A DNA stretch of 64,000 nucleotides from Prunella strophiata (Eukaryota > Chordata > Aves > Passeriformes > Prunellidae). Numbering within the stretch: position 1 is the stretch's first letter; the number at the start of each line of letters is the position of its first letter. A program made the position numbers and the translations under genes. The stretch is taken from positions 4,147,347 through 4,211,346 of the forward strand of contig JAZBQD010000034.1 of the NCBI GenBank assembly GCA_036583965.1, written 5' to 3'. The notes under the pieces are model-generated. The model was given only the letters and a program-made list of their open reading frames with translations. It was not told the DNA's origin and did not search any database. This document shows, one piece after another, positions 11,771 through 24,720 of this stretch.

Positions 11771-14700
11771 CTGTGCCACTTTCAGACAAATCTGCAGTTA
11801 CAACAATAGGAAAAAGACAGAGGGACAGACACGTGATCTATTTTAGCCACAAAATTATTTCCCCCTCTCCCATTTCCACTATTTTTCAACCCTTGCTGCC
11901 TTAGGTCTCTGAGCCTCTCCCAGCAGGAGAAACCTCTGGTCATCTTGAGCAGGAAAAAATGCACACAAACCTCTCAGATTTTAAAAACATTTCCACCAAA
12001 TTGCAAGGAAAATTCCCTACATCATCTGTGCAGCACTGCAGCAGTCCCTGCTCCCCTGAGACACCACACCATTATTCCACAGAGTAAATGCTGAACCTTT
12101 TTTTGCCCAGGCACTGTGGTGACACAGCACATCAAGGTAAATCCATATTCCAGTTTTGGGATCTCCCAGGATCACTCCAGCTGGAGCTGGGAATGCAGAC
12201 CTGCTGCCTGCACTGCCTCAGAATGGGAGCTTAGTAAAATAGCAAACAGAGAAAAAAAGTGTCACCAGATAATGAACACCTTATTTTAGGCTGAGGTTAA
12301 GTAATTTGCTTTTCTGAGAAGGGAGTTGTTTTATTGTATTTAGTGGGGGTTTAAGGGCAGCCATGGTGAAGTTTCTACATAAAGGAAAAGCAAACAGCTG
12401 AAGAGTCCTCCCTGGGCTTTGATCCTCCCTGCAGTGAGTAAACCATGAAGTGATTGTTAAATCCTAATCCGATTTAAAACTGCTTTTGAATGCTTTAGGG
12501 GAGGAAGTGCTGGCTCTCACCGTCCTTTCCAGCCCAGGGGTTTAAAGCTGTGTCACTCTGCCTGTGCAAAGCCAGGATCCCCCTCCCTGGCAGCTGCTGC
12601 AGCCCAAAACATCCACCTCAAGATAAAGCTCATTCCAGCTGGAAGTGAATAAATCTCCTCATGTGGGCACCTGGAGAAAGCTCTGTGCAGCTCCCCAGTA
12701 ACTCAGCTCCCAGCTGCAGAAAACAGGGAGCACAGCTCCAGCAAGAGCCAGAAGCCAGTGCTGGCAGCCACCACAAGCAAGCTCCCAACCAAGCAAGCTG
12801 CAGAGGTGCTTGGCACGAGGTTGTTGCCCTGCTGCCCACGCCTGGGCACCGCGCGGACATCGCGGCGGGAGCACAGCTGGTGGAACAGGGTGCAGGAGCA
12901 CAGCTCATGGACTGTGGATCCCCACATGAACAACACCCATGCAACAGAGCCACCAAGGAGCTCCCATGCTGGGCAAAGCCCTGGATCTCTCCTGGGCAGG
13001 CCTGGCTTTGCTGTGACAGACCCTGCTGACAGCACAACCCAACCCGACACCAACAAACTGCCCTGGACTCTCCTGAGGAGCATTTCTGGGATGTGGATCC
13101 AGAGGAGTACTTCCCTTAATCTCTGCTGAACTTAGCACATAAAAATATGTATATTTTTTCTTCCAGAAATACCATTCAAAAGGAATCAGGATCAAGCAAC
13201 CTTGCAAAAATGTAATACAATAATTGCCAACCAAACTTCAGCTGCAGCATCTTTCCTGTGAGTCTCTCATGACATGCTAGGCAGATGAGTTTTATGCCAC
13301 CTATTGTTTATTCCACTTGCCTTATGTTTCTCTGGACCCCTCTGGTTTGTTGTTGAGATTATCTAGAAATGCAGCTGGGCACAGGTACACCTGTAGGTGT
13401 AGGAGAGAGGTGTAGGACCCTGTCAGACCTGGAGCTGCACAGCCAGAGTGGCAACTGCTGGTTTCAAAGGGTTTATGGAGGAGAAAACCAGGAACACTGA
13501 AGATTTAGGATCCTTACATCTGGATTCTGTCACTGTAGCAGGATAAAACAAAGCCATGATCCAACCTTCTTTGGTCAAGTGTGGATCAGAAGATGAGCAA
13601 ACACATCCCAGCTCAGCAAGTCGTTATTTTCTGTGTGTTCAGTCCACCAGGAGCCTGGTAGGAACAGAGATTTCCACATGAAAACCAAGGCCCCAGGACA
13701 CCAGGATTAGAAATGTGCTGGCAACTGGCAAGCTATCAGAACAGTTTCCTTGGCTGGAGCCAAAAAGCAGCGATTTTGTCTTGGAACTGTTTATAAATCC
13801 CAGCTCCAGAAAAGCTTAAGAGACTGAGTGTGATCACTGACTCAGGAGAGCCAGGACACGGGCTGGTTCCGGGGACATGGAACAGAGTGGATCTTCAGGG
13901 GGAAACCAGCTGCCATGTGCCAGAGCACAGTCAGCCACCACTGCAGCTCTCCTGGCACTGGATCCCACCTTGAGCATGGTCTAAGAGCTGCTCCAGCCCC
14001 ACAGTGAGAGACTTCTCTTCTCCAGGATGTTTCCAAAGGTGGGAACAAGGAAAGGCAAGAGCAGGACCCTCCACTCCCTTCCAAAAGCAACTTCTAAAGA
14101 GCAAAATGACCTTTACTCCAGGAAAATGTGCTTTTGCAGCAAGACTGTTACATTTTTTGAAATGATCTCTTTTCAAACAATTAAAATCCACGCCCACACC
14201 ACATGCAAGGCCTCGAGTCAAATCTCTGCTTTACATCACACACGGCACTTTTAAATGACATCTCCTTTTTCCGGGGTGGAAAATCACAGTCAGCATTTGT
14301 ATATAAATATTATTACACAGCTTGAATGTAGAAGCCAGGAAACAGAGAGTGCTGCATGACAACGTGCTAAAAATTCCTCACTGCATTTTTTTTTTTTTTT
14401 TTTGTGTGGAGAAGCCAGCACTGTTTGTACAGGGATCCCATTGTCACACACAGTGTTGTGCTCACCCAGGACCAACACGTCCTCCTGTGAGCAGAGTGAG
14501 CAGCACGTAGGAAATTCTCTCCTCAGCTTCTGATACTCATTCACTGCTCTCCTGAAAATTACAGATTCATTTAACCTGTGCATACATTAAATCCCAGGCT
14601 ATTGTCACTGCTCTCACTACTCATATGCCTAAGAACAGGAACACAATAATTAGGAGGGTGAGCTTGTCCTCCAAAGAGAAGCAGATGAAGAAACTGCTGG

Positions 14701-16029
14701 CACATACTTCTCTTCTAAGTCATAATAGCATTACTTATCTTAATAATACTGCTTTATTCTAATGAAAGCACATTTTATTAGACAGATTTTCAACTGTCAA
14801 CAGTCCCCTTTCACAGCTCACAAGTGACTGACAGAGCCAAAGAGTAGGACTGGACTTTGTTTTGGGCTAAGATCAAGCTTAGGGTCAGCTTGCTGTGCAA
14901 TAGCTTGAGCCTGTCTGAGTGGCACCAGATCCTCATTTCTCCTGAGATGCTTTAACTTGCTATTCCAGGGCTGGAGAGACAGGAGTTTAATAGCCCAGGG
15001 CTTTTCCATCAGCAGGGAACAAATGACAACACCTGAAACTGTAATCTCCAGCCTCCAGATCACCTTAATCCCTCCATATCAAATGGTCCAGTCTCTGCTG
15101 CTAAAAATACCCCAAACTGGCCAACGCCAGCTCTTCAAGCATCCAGAAATAGTGGTTGGTTTTTGAAAGCCACACACTTCCATGTGTCCACAATGTGCTG
15201 CTTGCCTTTGAAAACAAAAACACTTCCACTGGAGATACACACTGTTCCATTAGAGCAGTCAGTGCAAGCCCTGAGGCACAAAAACCTCCAAGAGGGAGAA
15301 GCCACGTCCGGAACACAGCACTCACAAATATCCCAACAGAACACCCTGGGGATCCTGCAGCACTGACATCAAACCATTCCTGCTGCAAAGCACCAAGACA
15401 ATCAAACAGGAGCAAGGACAGTCACCCCAGCACTGACAGAGACACACCACGGGATGGGCAGAGTGTGCAGTCCCTCGTTAAGGCTGTCCCTAGATTATCT
15501 CACTGCTTTGCCTGCTGGACAAAGCAAAACTGACTTGTCTAAGGTGCTAAATAAGAGGCTTAATAACTCCAGGCTTAATAAGAGAGCCTGGGACAGAAAA
15601 GGGACACATGACACCCTCTAAGGAATATTTTTAAGAAAAAACTGTGGCTGGAGCAGTAAAGTGCCTGGGATGGGGATTACAGGAAAAGTGGACTAAGGCT
15701 GGGGGTTCTATTCAACCTGTTTTTGCACTGCTCTACAAAGTCTCCCTAAAATTTCTGAAGACAGGAAAACCTTTCCCTTTGGAGCTTCCAACCTCAGAGC
15801 CCTTCAGAAGAGCCCACAGAGCTGGACCACCTGCCTAAAACACCCCCAGGATTGGATGAATAGGACAAATCCACATAATTTCATTACTCATATCACTGAA
15901 CTTGTTGAGATAGGACAAAAATTGTTGAGGGTTCCCTGCCCCTTTGGCTGCCAAGCTCCTGTCAGAGATATCAATATGCAGACCAGCTATAAGAATTTAA
16001 CATTCCTGACAATTCTAGGGGCCAAGGTT
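11771..16029. other. Unannotated intergenic sequence
   Basis: About 4 kb with no supported gene. A tiny CpG-dense patch sits near 12,838-12,875, and a T18-scale tract lies near 14,387-14,403. Confidence 0.55.
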
Positions 16030-16600
16030 TAATCTGATTATGAAAATTCAGTGTCCTTTCCAAACTTTATCCATTCTGGTTCTAATTTGATAACTGAGAC
16101 AAGTTTTGAGGTGAAATCTCAAGTCTCTTTCAACACATGCTTTAATGAAAAGAAATTCACAAAACCAAAGCATAAACAGATCAAATTTGTCATTAGAGAC
16201 ACGGACAAGGATCACCAGTCGTGTCAAAAAGTCCTGAGATGTTATCTTGCTGTAAAAATTCTCATACCTTCTGTTATAGGTAGGTCCTCACAAAGCTGAA
16301 TCCTTCTCTCACCACAGCACTGCTGACTGACTCCTGTTCTTCTCTTGCCTCACTACTCAACCTCTTTTATACTACTTAGTCTTATTAGATGTATCTGTGG
16401 CCTATTAAGGGTAGGCCTGGTCCTAATCTTTGGTAGTTAGTCCAGCTGCAACTCCTTAGGGGTGAAATTGCCTTTTGCACTATCTCCCACTTTTCTACAA
16501 TCCATCCTCCCACAAAAATTAGTACAAATAACTTTTTCCTTCCAACAATAACCTTTTCAAGGGATACTGGACATAACTTGATGGTCTTGGGAAGTGTTCC
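16030..16600 (-). mobile_element. Possible LTR-derived fragment
   Basis: On the minus strand a strong TATA-like TATAAAAGAGG (16371 down to 16361) lies in a CpG-poor block whose look resembles an ERV LTR with adjoining leader. I could not define TG/CA ends or a target-site duplication, so this is a weak suggestion. It could equally be unique intergenic DNA. Confidence 0.22.
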
Positions 16601-17064
16601 CATCCATTAGACAGGCAGGTGACTTTGTTTTAGAACTGAAAAATTGATGGTTTAGACTGGACTGCAGTATAAATCTCAAAATCCCCAAAATTCCAGACCA
16701 ATAATTCACACCAGTTTCTCCTGCCTAGTTTTCTGTTTCCCAAGCATTTTCCATTTGTCCCACAGATGAGCAGAGCCCCTGCACTGCTTTGCCAGTGAAG
16801 ACGTGCCCAGGGACTCGGGAGTGTTTTCCCTTGGAGGAACTCGGCCGTCACATCCCATTGCATTTGGAACTTGGGCTATTTTTGCCCTGTGCCTCATCCA
16901 GTGCTTGTCCTCGCTGCCTCTCGCCTGCCAGCACGATGACTAACTTTCTCCCTCCACTTGTTCCCTCCACCCCTGAGAACAGCCACATCCATCTGGAGTT
17001 TCTCACAACAAAATATTTTTCAGCGAACCAAAACACCGTAAAACAGGATCAGCCGGCCCGGCCC

Positions 17065-17142
17065 GGCTCCTGGCACAGCTGGTGCCTTCACCCAGGCTGG
17101 GCAGGCTCCTGGCACAGCTGGTGCCCTCACCCAGGCTGGGCA
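17065..17142. repeat. 39-bp tandem duplication (2 copies)
   Basis: GGCTCCTGGCACAGCTGGTG begins at 17065 and again at 17104, followed in both copies by a TCACCCAGGCTGGGCA tail with one C/T difference. It is a simple tandem duplication just upstream of a CR1 relic. Confidence 0.85.
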
Positions 17143-17280
17143 GGCTCCCCTGGCCCCAGCCTGGCCCTGCAGGGTGCCCAGGTGAGGAACCCCTTGGACT
17201 GCACAGGGCTTTCCCTAATCAGTGAGATCCTGCTCATTGTCTGGGGCTCACTTACTTCCCATTCAAAGAGAAATGAAAGA

Positions 17281-17550
17281 GAATCCCAGACTGGTTTGGG
17301 TTGGAAGGGACCTGAAATCTCATCCATGCCCACCCCTGCCATGGCAGGGACACCTCCCACTGTGCCAGGCTGCTCCCAGCCCCAGTGTCCAGCCTGGCCT
17401 TGGGCACTGCCAGGGATCCAGGGGCAGCCACAGCTGCTCTGGGCACCCTGTGCCAGGGCTGCCCACCCTCCCAGGGAAGGATTTTTTTCCCACTATCCCA
17501 TCCAGCCCTGCCCCCTGGCAGTGGGAATTCCCTTGTCCTGTCATTCCATG
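17281..17550 (-). mobile_element. CR1 LINE 3'-end relic, about 270 bp
   Basis: A well preserved antisense CR1 3' UTR: GGTTTGGGTTGGAAGGGACC, GCCATGGCAGGGACACCTCC, CAGCCTGGCCTTGGGCACTG, CTGCTCTGGGCACCCTGTGC, and a CCCTTGTCCTGTCATTCC block. The ORF2 portion is absent, as is usual for 5'-truncated CR1 copies. Confidence 0.92.
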
Positions 17551-20500
17551 CCCACCTGTTCCAACCACCCAGCCTCACTTCCCCTCCCCAGCAGGAAAAG
17601 AGGCTCTGGAGATGCTTCACCCAAACTCTCTGGATCCTATGCAAAGATCAGAAAGCTAAGGAGTAACAGGAACCAAAGGGTGCTATCAGCTGAACTGGAA
17701 TGAGTCACAATAATTTCAAATACTATCTGCTTTTGTTCATCAGCAGCCAGGGCTAATTAGGGTGCTGAGGAAGTGCATCCCCTCACAGGTGCTGTGAGTG
17801 TCCTTTGTGCTGTGAGCCCCTGACACTGATAAATCCCCCACTCCTCGGAAGGAAGAAAACTCTGAAGGGAACCAGGAACAGCAGAGAGGAAGAAGGTGCC
17901 CAAAAAAGAGCTCATGAGGAACAAAGGAAAAAAAAAAAAAAGCAAAAAAGAAAAGCTTCTGAGATCCATTAAAGGCAAATCATTTAACATTTACTTTTCC
18001 TTCTGGTGCTGTTCTAAGTTTCCACATTACTGCACCATTAATTAGGCAAAACTACAGGAAATGATGGGTATTTTGACAGAGCATCGACTGCTGGACTCAG
18101 CCCAGCAGAGCTGTCATAACATCCTGATATACAGCATGAGGGGGCTGTGGGCTGGGGGGCTTTTAAAGAAAAAACTAAACCACAACAGAACACTAAACCC
18201 CAGTAATTCTGTCAAAGGCAACAGGTTAAGGCCACAAAGAAAAGTGGGGTTTAAGTTCAAAAAAAAAAAATTTCCTTTTAAATCGTGTATTTTCCAGTCT
18301 GTAAATTTTTAATGGATATAATCTGGGTGTTTTCAAAGCAGGGACAGGAGGAAATTAGTCAGGAAAATATTTAAGTGTTAGAATGTGGTAATTATATACA
18401 ATTATGTGACTCTGTAATACCCAGTGATACTTCAAAGAGGGAAGGGTTGGGTTGATTTTGTTCTCCTGTGGAGGAGTAAACACGAGGGATGGAAAACCAG
18501 GGGAATCAGAGCTGATTCTGCAGGGAGAGTCAGAACCCCCTCATCCACATGTGGTTGGGGTGAGGTGCAAATCCCCCACAACCACCATCAGCCCCCTGGA
18601 ACATTCACCCCAAACCTCAGCCTGCAACAAACTCACACCAGCTCCTCAAGGAATGGCACTTTCCTGAAGGGACTTGAACTTGGAGGAATATTTTCACTTG
18701 CAATTTATTTTAGAAGTTATAAATCAGTGAATGAAAGGCCAGATTTCAGCATTTCCATTGTGATGTGTGTTACAGATCCCCCCAAAAACCAAAGCCAGTT
18801 AAAAATGATGGCGTGGGGCTGGAGACAGGAGCCACACAAACCAGATCAATGTCACAGGGCCCAGAGGAGCTCTGGTTAAAATATGCAGTTAATTAATCAT
18901 CCCCCATCCTGGGGAGCCAGCAGAGAGCTAAAATCCAGAATGATTTTATAGTATAAAAACCCCAAGCCAATTGTTTCCCACCAGCACAGCCCCTGCCACT
19001 GCAGCCCACAGACATCTTCTCAGTGGAGTCCTTGCATTTTAAACCTTAACCTCAGAAATAACAGAAATTACTCCACAGGAATACCTTTAACTACTGCAGC
19101 AGCTACACTGGGATTAAATATGTGCCTTTTTGCTCCAAGTTTCATAAACTTCAGGCCAGAAATGCAAGAGGAAAAAGACATTGGCAGTGCCTTGGTGATC
19201 AAGCCACCCTCAGCTCTGGGGATTTATCCACTGGCATTGCAGGACTTCAGCTCTTTTTAAAGAAACAGCCACAACATCTTCCCCAGAAAATCAAAACTAA
19301 TTGGACACAAAAAATGTTTGAAAGCTGACAACAGATTATTTAGTTGAAGAGACCTCTGAGATTGTTTTGATGTAATTTGGTTTGGGGAAAAGTTCAATTC
19401 TACAGAAGAAGGTACAACAAGAATATAGCAGTAATTTATTTGAGCTTTTATGCTGGTACATTAATACAGCATGGCTGTTACTCATCAGTATCCCTGTCTG
19501 TTCTCAGGTGGAAAATACAGACCTTATTCCTGCCAAAATAAAGATGGATTTGCTGTCTGCTTTTGGTCACTTCAGTATATGTACAAAAAATCAGTTGATA
19601 TTTAAGTGTTTGCTTTGCTGTTCAATAATTTCATGATGCAGTGAAAAGTTATGAGGCTTTTTAGGAAGGAATTTGAGGGTTTTCTGACCAAAATGTAGCT
19701 GGGTATTAGCGAGGGTTTCAGGCATGGATGTAGCATTTCTTCAGGCTGCTGTCAGTAATTTGTAGCTCTGGCCATGGACTGCAGAAGTGAGAACAATCCC
19801 AATATTTGGATTTTTCAGGCTCAGCCTGACCTGCTATAGCAATACAGACAGCCAAAGACCTGCAAAGCACTGCTGCATGGTCAGCATGACTTTTAAGGTC
19901 AGGACTTCTCCACAATGTTGCTTTGCTGGCCAGGGAACACCATTTCCTCCCTGTGAAAATTCATTTCCTACTGACAGTGAAGTGATGGCTGCTGAGAGCC
20001 CTGAGCCAGCAGGTGCTGCCTGCTGGCATCACTTCCTTCCCTGGCATTTAAAAAACAGAAACCCACCTCTCCTGAGCTCAGAAGTCCATAGGAAAGACAA
20101 TTCCCAGCTGTTGCAGAGAGGCAGAGAGGGGCTGTGCACTCCTGGGGCCAGGGGACAGAGGGGCATTTCCATTTGCATTATTGAGCTGCAGGTGGCCAAA
20201 GTCAGACCTGTCCCCAGCCAGGGATGCTCCACAGGGACCTCTGCCCTGTCACATCCAGAGTACCTGGGGAGAGCTCCCAGGCTCTCAGAGAGAATGTGGA
20301 TAGCAACACTTCCCCTGCCCTGAAAATATGTTTGCATTTGTTCACTTAGTTGCTAAAAATGTTTGAGTCACATGGGAATGCCTGGGAATGCAGCCCAGGA
20401 ATTTCGTTTGTAAGCAGAATTGTGTTTCTGGAGACTATTGACCTGAACAGTAAATAAATATTCAGAAAAAAAAACATGGGCATATTCACAATTTATGGTC

Positions 20501-21125
20501 CTTGAGATGATCGAGTCAATCAAAACCAGGGGAAATGTTTCCCTCCCTGAAATACCATCAAGTGGCTGAAGTCCTGCAGGTTGGAAAAGAACCCACAGCC
20601 CTTCCAAGAAGATTGAGGAGCAGGTCCAGTTTCAGACCTGGAGCCCATGATGGGAAATCCCTATCTCAGACTGAGAGTCTGTGCCTGATAACAGCACTGC
20701 TGTTCTGCCAGCTGGGCAGCAGGAGGGAGCCCAGCAGCCTGAGAACCCTGCTCATCCCTCACAACCAGCCTGGAGCTGCTCCCTGTCTGCCTGGGGAGCT
20801 CTACCTGTGCAAAGCACAGCTCTGCAGAGCAGCCAGTCCAAAATCCCAGCCCTGGTCAGCTCCCAGCTTCAGAATTTGCATTCATCTCAGTGGAATTTTT
20901 TATGCCAGTGAATGGCAAATTGCTCTGATATACTGAGAGATGATGACACAGGCAGCACACAGGAATCATCAGTCAGAAAATGTCTTCAAAGCAGCAAAAC
21001 TCCAAAAAGAGCAAAAGATGGGGCATTCAGGTAGAATTAAAGTTGCCAGATAAGTCAGATATAATTGCAAAAAATAAACAAGTATAACACCCAAACCCTT
21101 AAAAAATCCCTTATATATTTTATGT
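17551..21125. other. Unannotated intergenic sequence
   Basis: Unique, mostly AT-leaning sequence with short homopolymers such as the A-run near 17,929. No gene or RNA is supported. Confidence 0.55.
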
Positions 21126-21256
21126 GTCCAAGGCCAGGTTGGACAGGACTTGGGGCAGCCTGGGATGGTGGAAGGTGTCCCTGCCATGGCTGGGGGTGGA
21201 ACTGAGCTGGGCTTTAAGGTTCCTCCCCACCCAAACCATTCCAGGATTCTCTGATT
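21126..21256 (+). mobile_element. CR1 LINE 3'-end relic
   Basis: Sense-orientation CR1 end: TCCAAGGCCAGGTTGGACAG, then GGAAGGTGTCCCTGCCATGG, then CACCCAAACCATTCCAGGAT. It is one of only two + copies left of the SPRY4 coding exon. Confidence 0.88.
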
Positions 21257-23763
21257 TGCCATTTTCCAAAGTCCAAATTTGCTGCACAGACTTCTGTTTA
21301 GGTTTGCTTCAGGATTTTTTATACCACTCATAAGGAATTGGTACAGAATTCCCCACCACAGACCGTGGCTGCAGCACCAGTTCAAGACTAAAGCTCATCC
21401 CTTCCACCTGACTAAAATCTTCTCATCTTCCCCAAGCTGGTGCTCCCAAATTTCCACTGCTTGTGTTAAAACCCAAAATAACCCTGAAGGCTGCACAGCC
21501 AGGTAAGGCCACAGAGCAGAACTGCAAGGGAAGGAAGGAAACGAAGCAGTTGGTGTTAATTATGCAAAACAAGATGTGACTCCAAGGATGTGAGTAATGT
21601 CTGGATACAACAACAGGTGCCTGATAAGAGAGGAGGAAGCCCAGACCTTTCATCTGTGCCGCAGGAGCGGCGGCCACGAGAGCTTCACTGGGAACAGAGA
21701 TAAGGATTCTCAGTCACCCCCGGGGCAGTTTGCAGAGTTTATGAGGTGATTTCATAACAGCAGGGGACGTGCTGCCCGTGCCAGGGGCCTGGCTGCCAGG
21801 GAGGGGCCCCTGCTGCGTGCCAGGGCACCTCAAGGCAGCAAGATAAAGCTGGGGAACACTTCCATGGAGTGTCCCTGCACTGGATGAGCCCAGCACTGCC
21901 GCCCACCCACACGACATCCAGGCAGGTGACACCCAGCCATCCACCCACCCCCTCCTGGTTACAGCACCAGGCTCCTCTCTTGCTTCCCACAGCAGCTGTG
22001 ATCCAGAGGGAGGCTCTGGGAGTGGTGTTTCCCAGGGAGCCACAGGCTCCATCAGCTCCCATCCTCCCGGATTCCTGCCAGTCTCACCCTGTGGGAGCTG
22101 CACCCAGCACCTCCACAGCTGAGCAGGCACTGCTGGCTCCTGGCTGGCACCTCTTTTGTGGCACCTGCTTTCTGTTTGGCATCTCGTTCCATTTCAGGCT
22201 GTGCCCAAGAGCCCACGATCCCACTGTTTTCCCAACACTTTTGTGATTCCACACCAACCCCCTCTCACTCATCTCCATGACAGAGCAGCACAGTAACTGC
22301 TGGTTGCAATGCACGAGGGGAGGAGAATTCCTATAGCAACATCCAAACAATTTCTCTGACTTATGTATGACAAAGATTTGGCACAATCCACCAGTACTTA
22401 TCAGTAGGACTCATCCTTCCTACTCTGCCTATGGCTGGAGGCATCACAAGCATCAAACAAATCAGGAATATGGGATGCTGCCCCAGATGGATTTTGGAGC
22501 AATACATTTCCATGCAAGGGGCATATTGTGTCAGTGGATAAAAAGAGAAACATTCCATTTTCCAGGTTTTATCAATTATTTCTAAGAGGTGATAAGATCT
22601 GAAATTTTCATTTTTAATAGGAAAATTTAATCTAGAGTTTCCATCCCTATGACACGCATGGCAATGGTGAAGTAAATAATGAGAAGGAAAAGGTTCTATC
22701 CCCAAGAGATGGCAAAACCACCCATGTGGGCATCCTTTGGTTCTGAGAGGCCAGGCCAAGGCTAACAAACCACCTCCCCCACAACAACCTGCACCCACTG
22801 CCAGCAAATCAGAAAATTCCCCAGGCAGGATCAGCTGAGGCAGGCAAGGAGCTCCTTCCTCAGCCCCGTTACCGTAAGCTCCAACACCAGCCAGAAAGGA
22901 TTTGGAGGAGCACGAAAACCTCAGCAGATAAAGTCTCCACATCTGCTCCTGATCCAGCTTAAAGACAGCAGAATGCCAAGTGGCCCAGGATTTAAGGCAG
23001 AACAGGGCTCCACGCTCAGAACGCCTCTGAAGCCCGAGTTCCACACTCCCCGGGGGGTTGCACTTTCACTTTCCTAAATTGCCTGCATATTTGCTTTTTT
23101 CTGATGGCAGATTAGGAACCATGCATTTCCTTAAACCGCCAGCTTTGGGCCAAGACACACACGCCCTGCCTGGAGCCCTGCCAGCCCACACAGCCGAGGC
23201 AGGGCTGCAGAACCACGTTCCAGTGAGAGCTGCTCCAAGGGGAGCTGCCAGCACTCACCCAGCCCCAGCTCTCCCAGGCCGGGCAGGCTGCTCCCAGGAT
23301 GTACAAGAACTAAACTAAAGAACTTCAGAGGTAAAGCAAGTGTGGCAGCAGCACAATTCATCCCAGAGAAGAAATCACGATCAAAAATCTGCAGCCATTT
23401 CAGGGTTTAAACGGGCATGAAATGAGCGAGCAATTAATTTCCTGCACGAGGAAGGAGTGCAGAGTTCAGTATCAGCAGCACTGCCAACATGTATAAACTT
23501 ATTACATGTCCTGGGATAAGTGGTATTTTCCTTAAAGCCTCAGCTTCCAGAATCCCACAGTGATAACACAATGCTCCTCCCTGGCACCGCAGCAGCCCCA
23601 GAGCCCTCCCGACAAGGAGTCTCCTCCCCACAGGCACAACCTGCTTTTCACAGCAGCATGAGGAGGTGTGGGAGCAGAGCATCAGCAGAGGTGGGAAGAC
23701 TCCATCCCTCCATCCCTCCCCTGCTCAGCCCAGCCCAGCAGCACAAACATCTCCAGCTGGGTG
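21257..23763. other. Unannotated intergenic sequence
   Basis: No supported gene. A minus-strand frame around 22.36-23.04 kb is open for 227 codons but resembles no known family and has no splice context that I can defend. Confidence 0.5.
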
Positions 23764-23955
23764 TAACCCTAACCCCAACCCTAGGCAGTAAAAGCAGCCT
23801 TGGCCTAGGGCTGGTTCCAGGGAAGAAGCTGTGGAGGAAGCCAGGTCTTGGCAGTTTTGTGTTCCCCTTGGCATGCCCTTTGCAGCTGCAGTGTGCTTGG
23901 AGCCCGGGGCCTTGTGGTTGTGAAAACCCTAACCCTAACCCTAGGCAGTAAAAGC
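23764..23955. repeat. Pair of telomere-like repeats 160 bp apart
   Basis: TAACCCTAACCCCAACCCTA at 23764 and ACCCTAACCCTAACCCTA at 23926-23943 are each followed by the same GGCAGTAAAAGCAG. The shared stretch is about 30 bp and the copies lie exactly 160 bp apart. The CCCTAA core is the vertebrate telomere repeat. The sequence between and after them is not duplicated, so this is a short dispersed repeat rather than a 160-bp tandem. Confidence 0.8.
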
Positions 23956-24114
23956 AGAGGCACTCCAGAGGAGCCAGGAATCTCCAGAGTGCTGAGCATC
24001 CACCACCCTCACCCTGGGCTTCTGCCTCAGTGACCCCCAGCTCAGCTTCTGGGTCCTGACCCAGAGCCAGAGCAGAGCCTGCTGGTACCACCGGGAACAG
24101 CAGCTTGGAGGAAC

Positions 24115-24186
24115 CCACCTACAATTCCAAATCCACCTACAATTCCAAATCCACCTACAATTCCAAATCCACCTACAACTCCAAAG
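24115..24186. repeat. 18-bp tandem repeat, 4 copies
   Basis: CCACCTACAATTCCAAAT repeats at 24115, 24133, 24151 and 24169, the last copy diverged. The period is a multiple of three and is read as a regular peptide on the minus strand, but nothing suggests coding use. Confidence 0.92.
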
Positions 24187-24479
24187 CCAAAGCCTTGCGT
24201 GCCTGAGCATAGCAACCAGGCTAAGATCTAGCAAGAAACACCTTTGTCCATAGGGGAGAATTAGTCAAATCATGTTTTCAATACATCTTAAGGAAGAGGT
24301 GAATTAGCTCCAAGATTTACAATCTCATAATTCTCTGCTTGAAAAGGTTTCATCAATCCACAGCCACAGCAGCAATATTCCCCCTTTTCTCTCCCGAGAA
24401 CCACACAGCCAGACCCCATTTCCTCCTCACTCCTTCACACCTGGATAATAATCTTTGTTTCCCCTCTCCAGTTTTATTG

Positions 24480-24720
24480 CTGGGGGGTTCCAGGAGGGCA
24501 GGGGCTGGCAGGGCAGCGCCTGGGGCTGCTGTGGGATTACAGCCTCGCAGCACAGAGCAGCTCGGCAGGGGCCGGGGGCTCGCAGGGAGATGCTCAGCGC
24601 ACTGCAACAAAGGACTTCCCCCGGGCATTGTGCCCGCGGCCCCGGAACACAGCACTCGGCATTCAGAGATAAAAGCCTTGGATTCAGAGGCGCTTGACTC
24701 TCCCACTGCTGCGACGTTAC
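24480..24720. promoter_or_regulatory. Small CpG-enriched patch
   Basis: CpG density is locally raised (for example CCGGGGGCTCGCAGGG, and the CCCCCGGGCATTGTGCCCGC region), about 2 kb before the main island. It may be an outlying part of the SPRY4 CpG domain, or an exon or promoter of a divergent noncoding transcript such as the SPRY4-AS1 known in human. No direct sign of a transcript is visible. Confidence 0.3.

Noticed and set aside
22361..23044. A 227-codon minus-strand frame
   Set aside because: No recognisable domain, atypical composition, and no promoter or splice support; probably chance.
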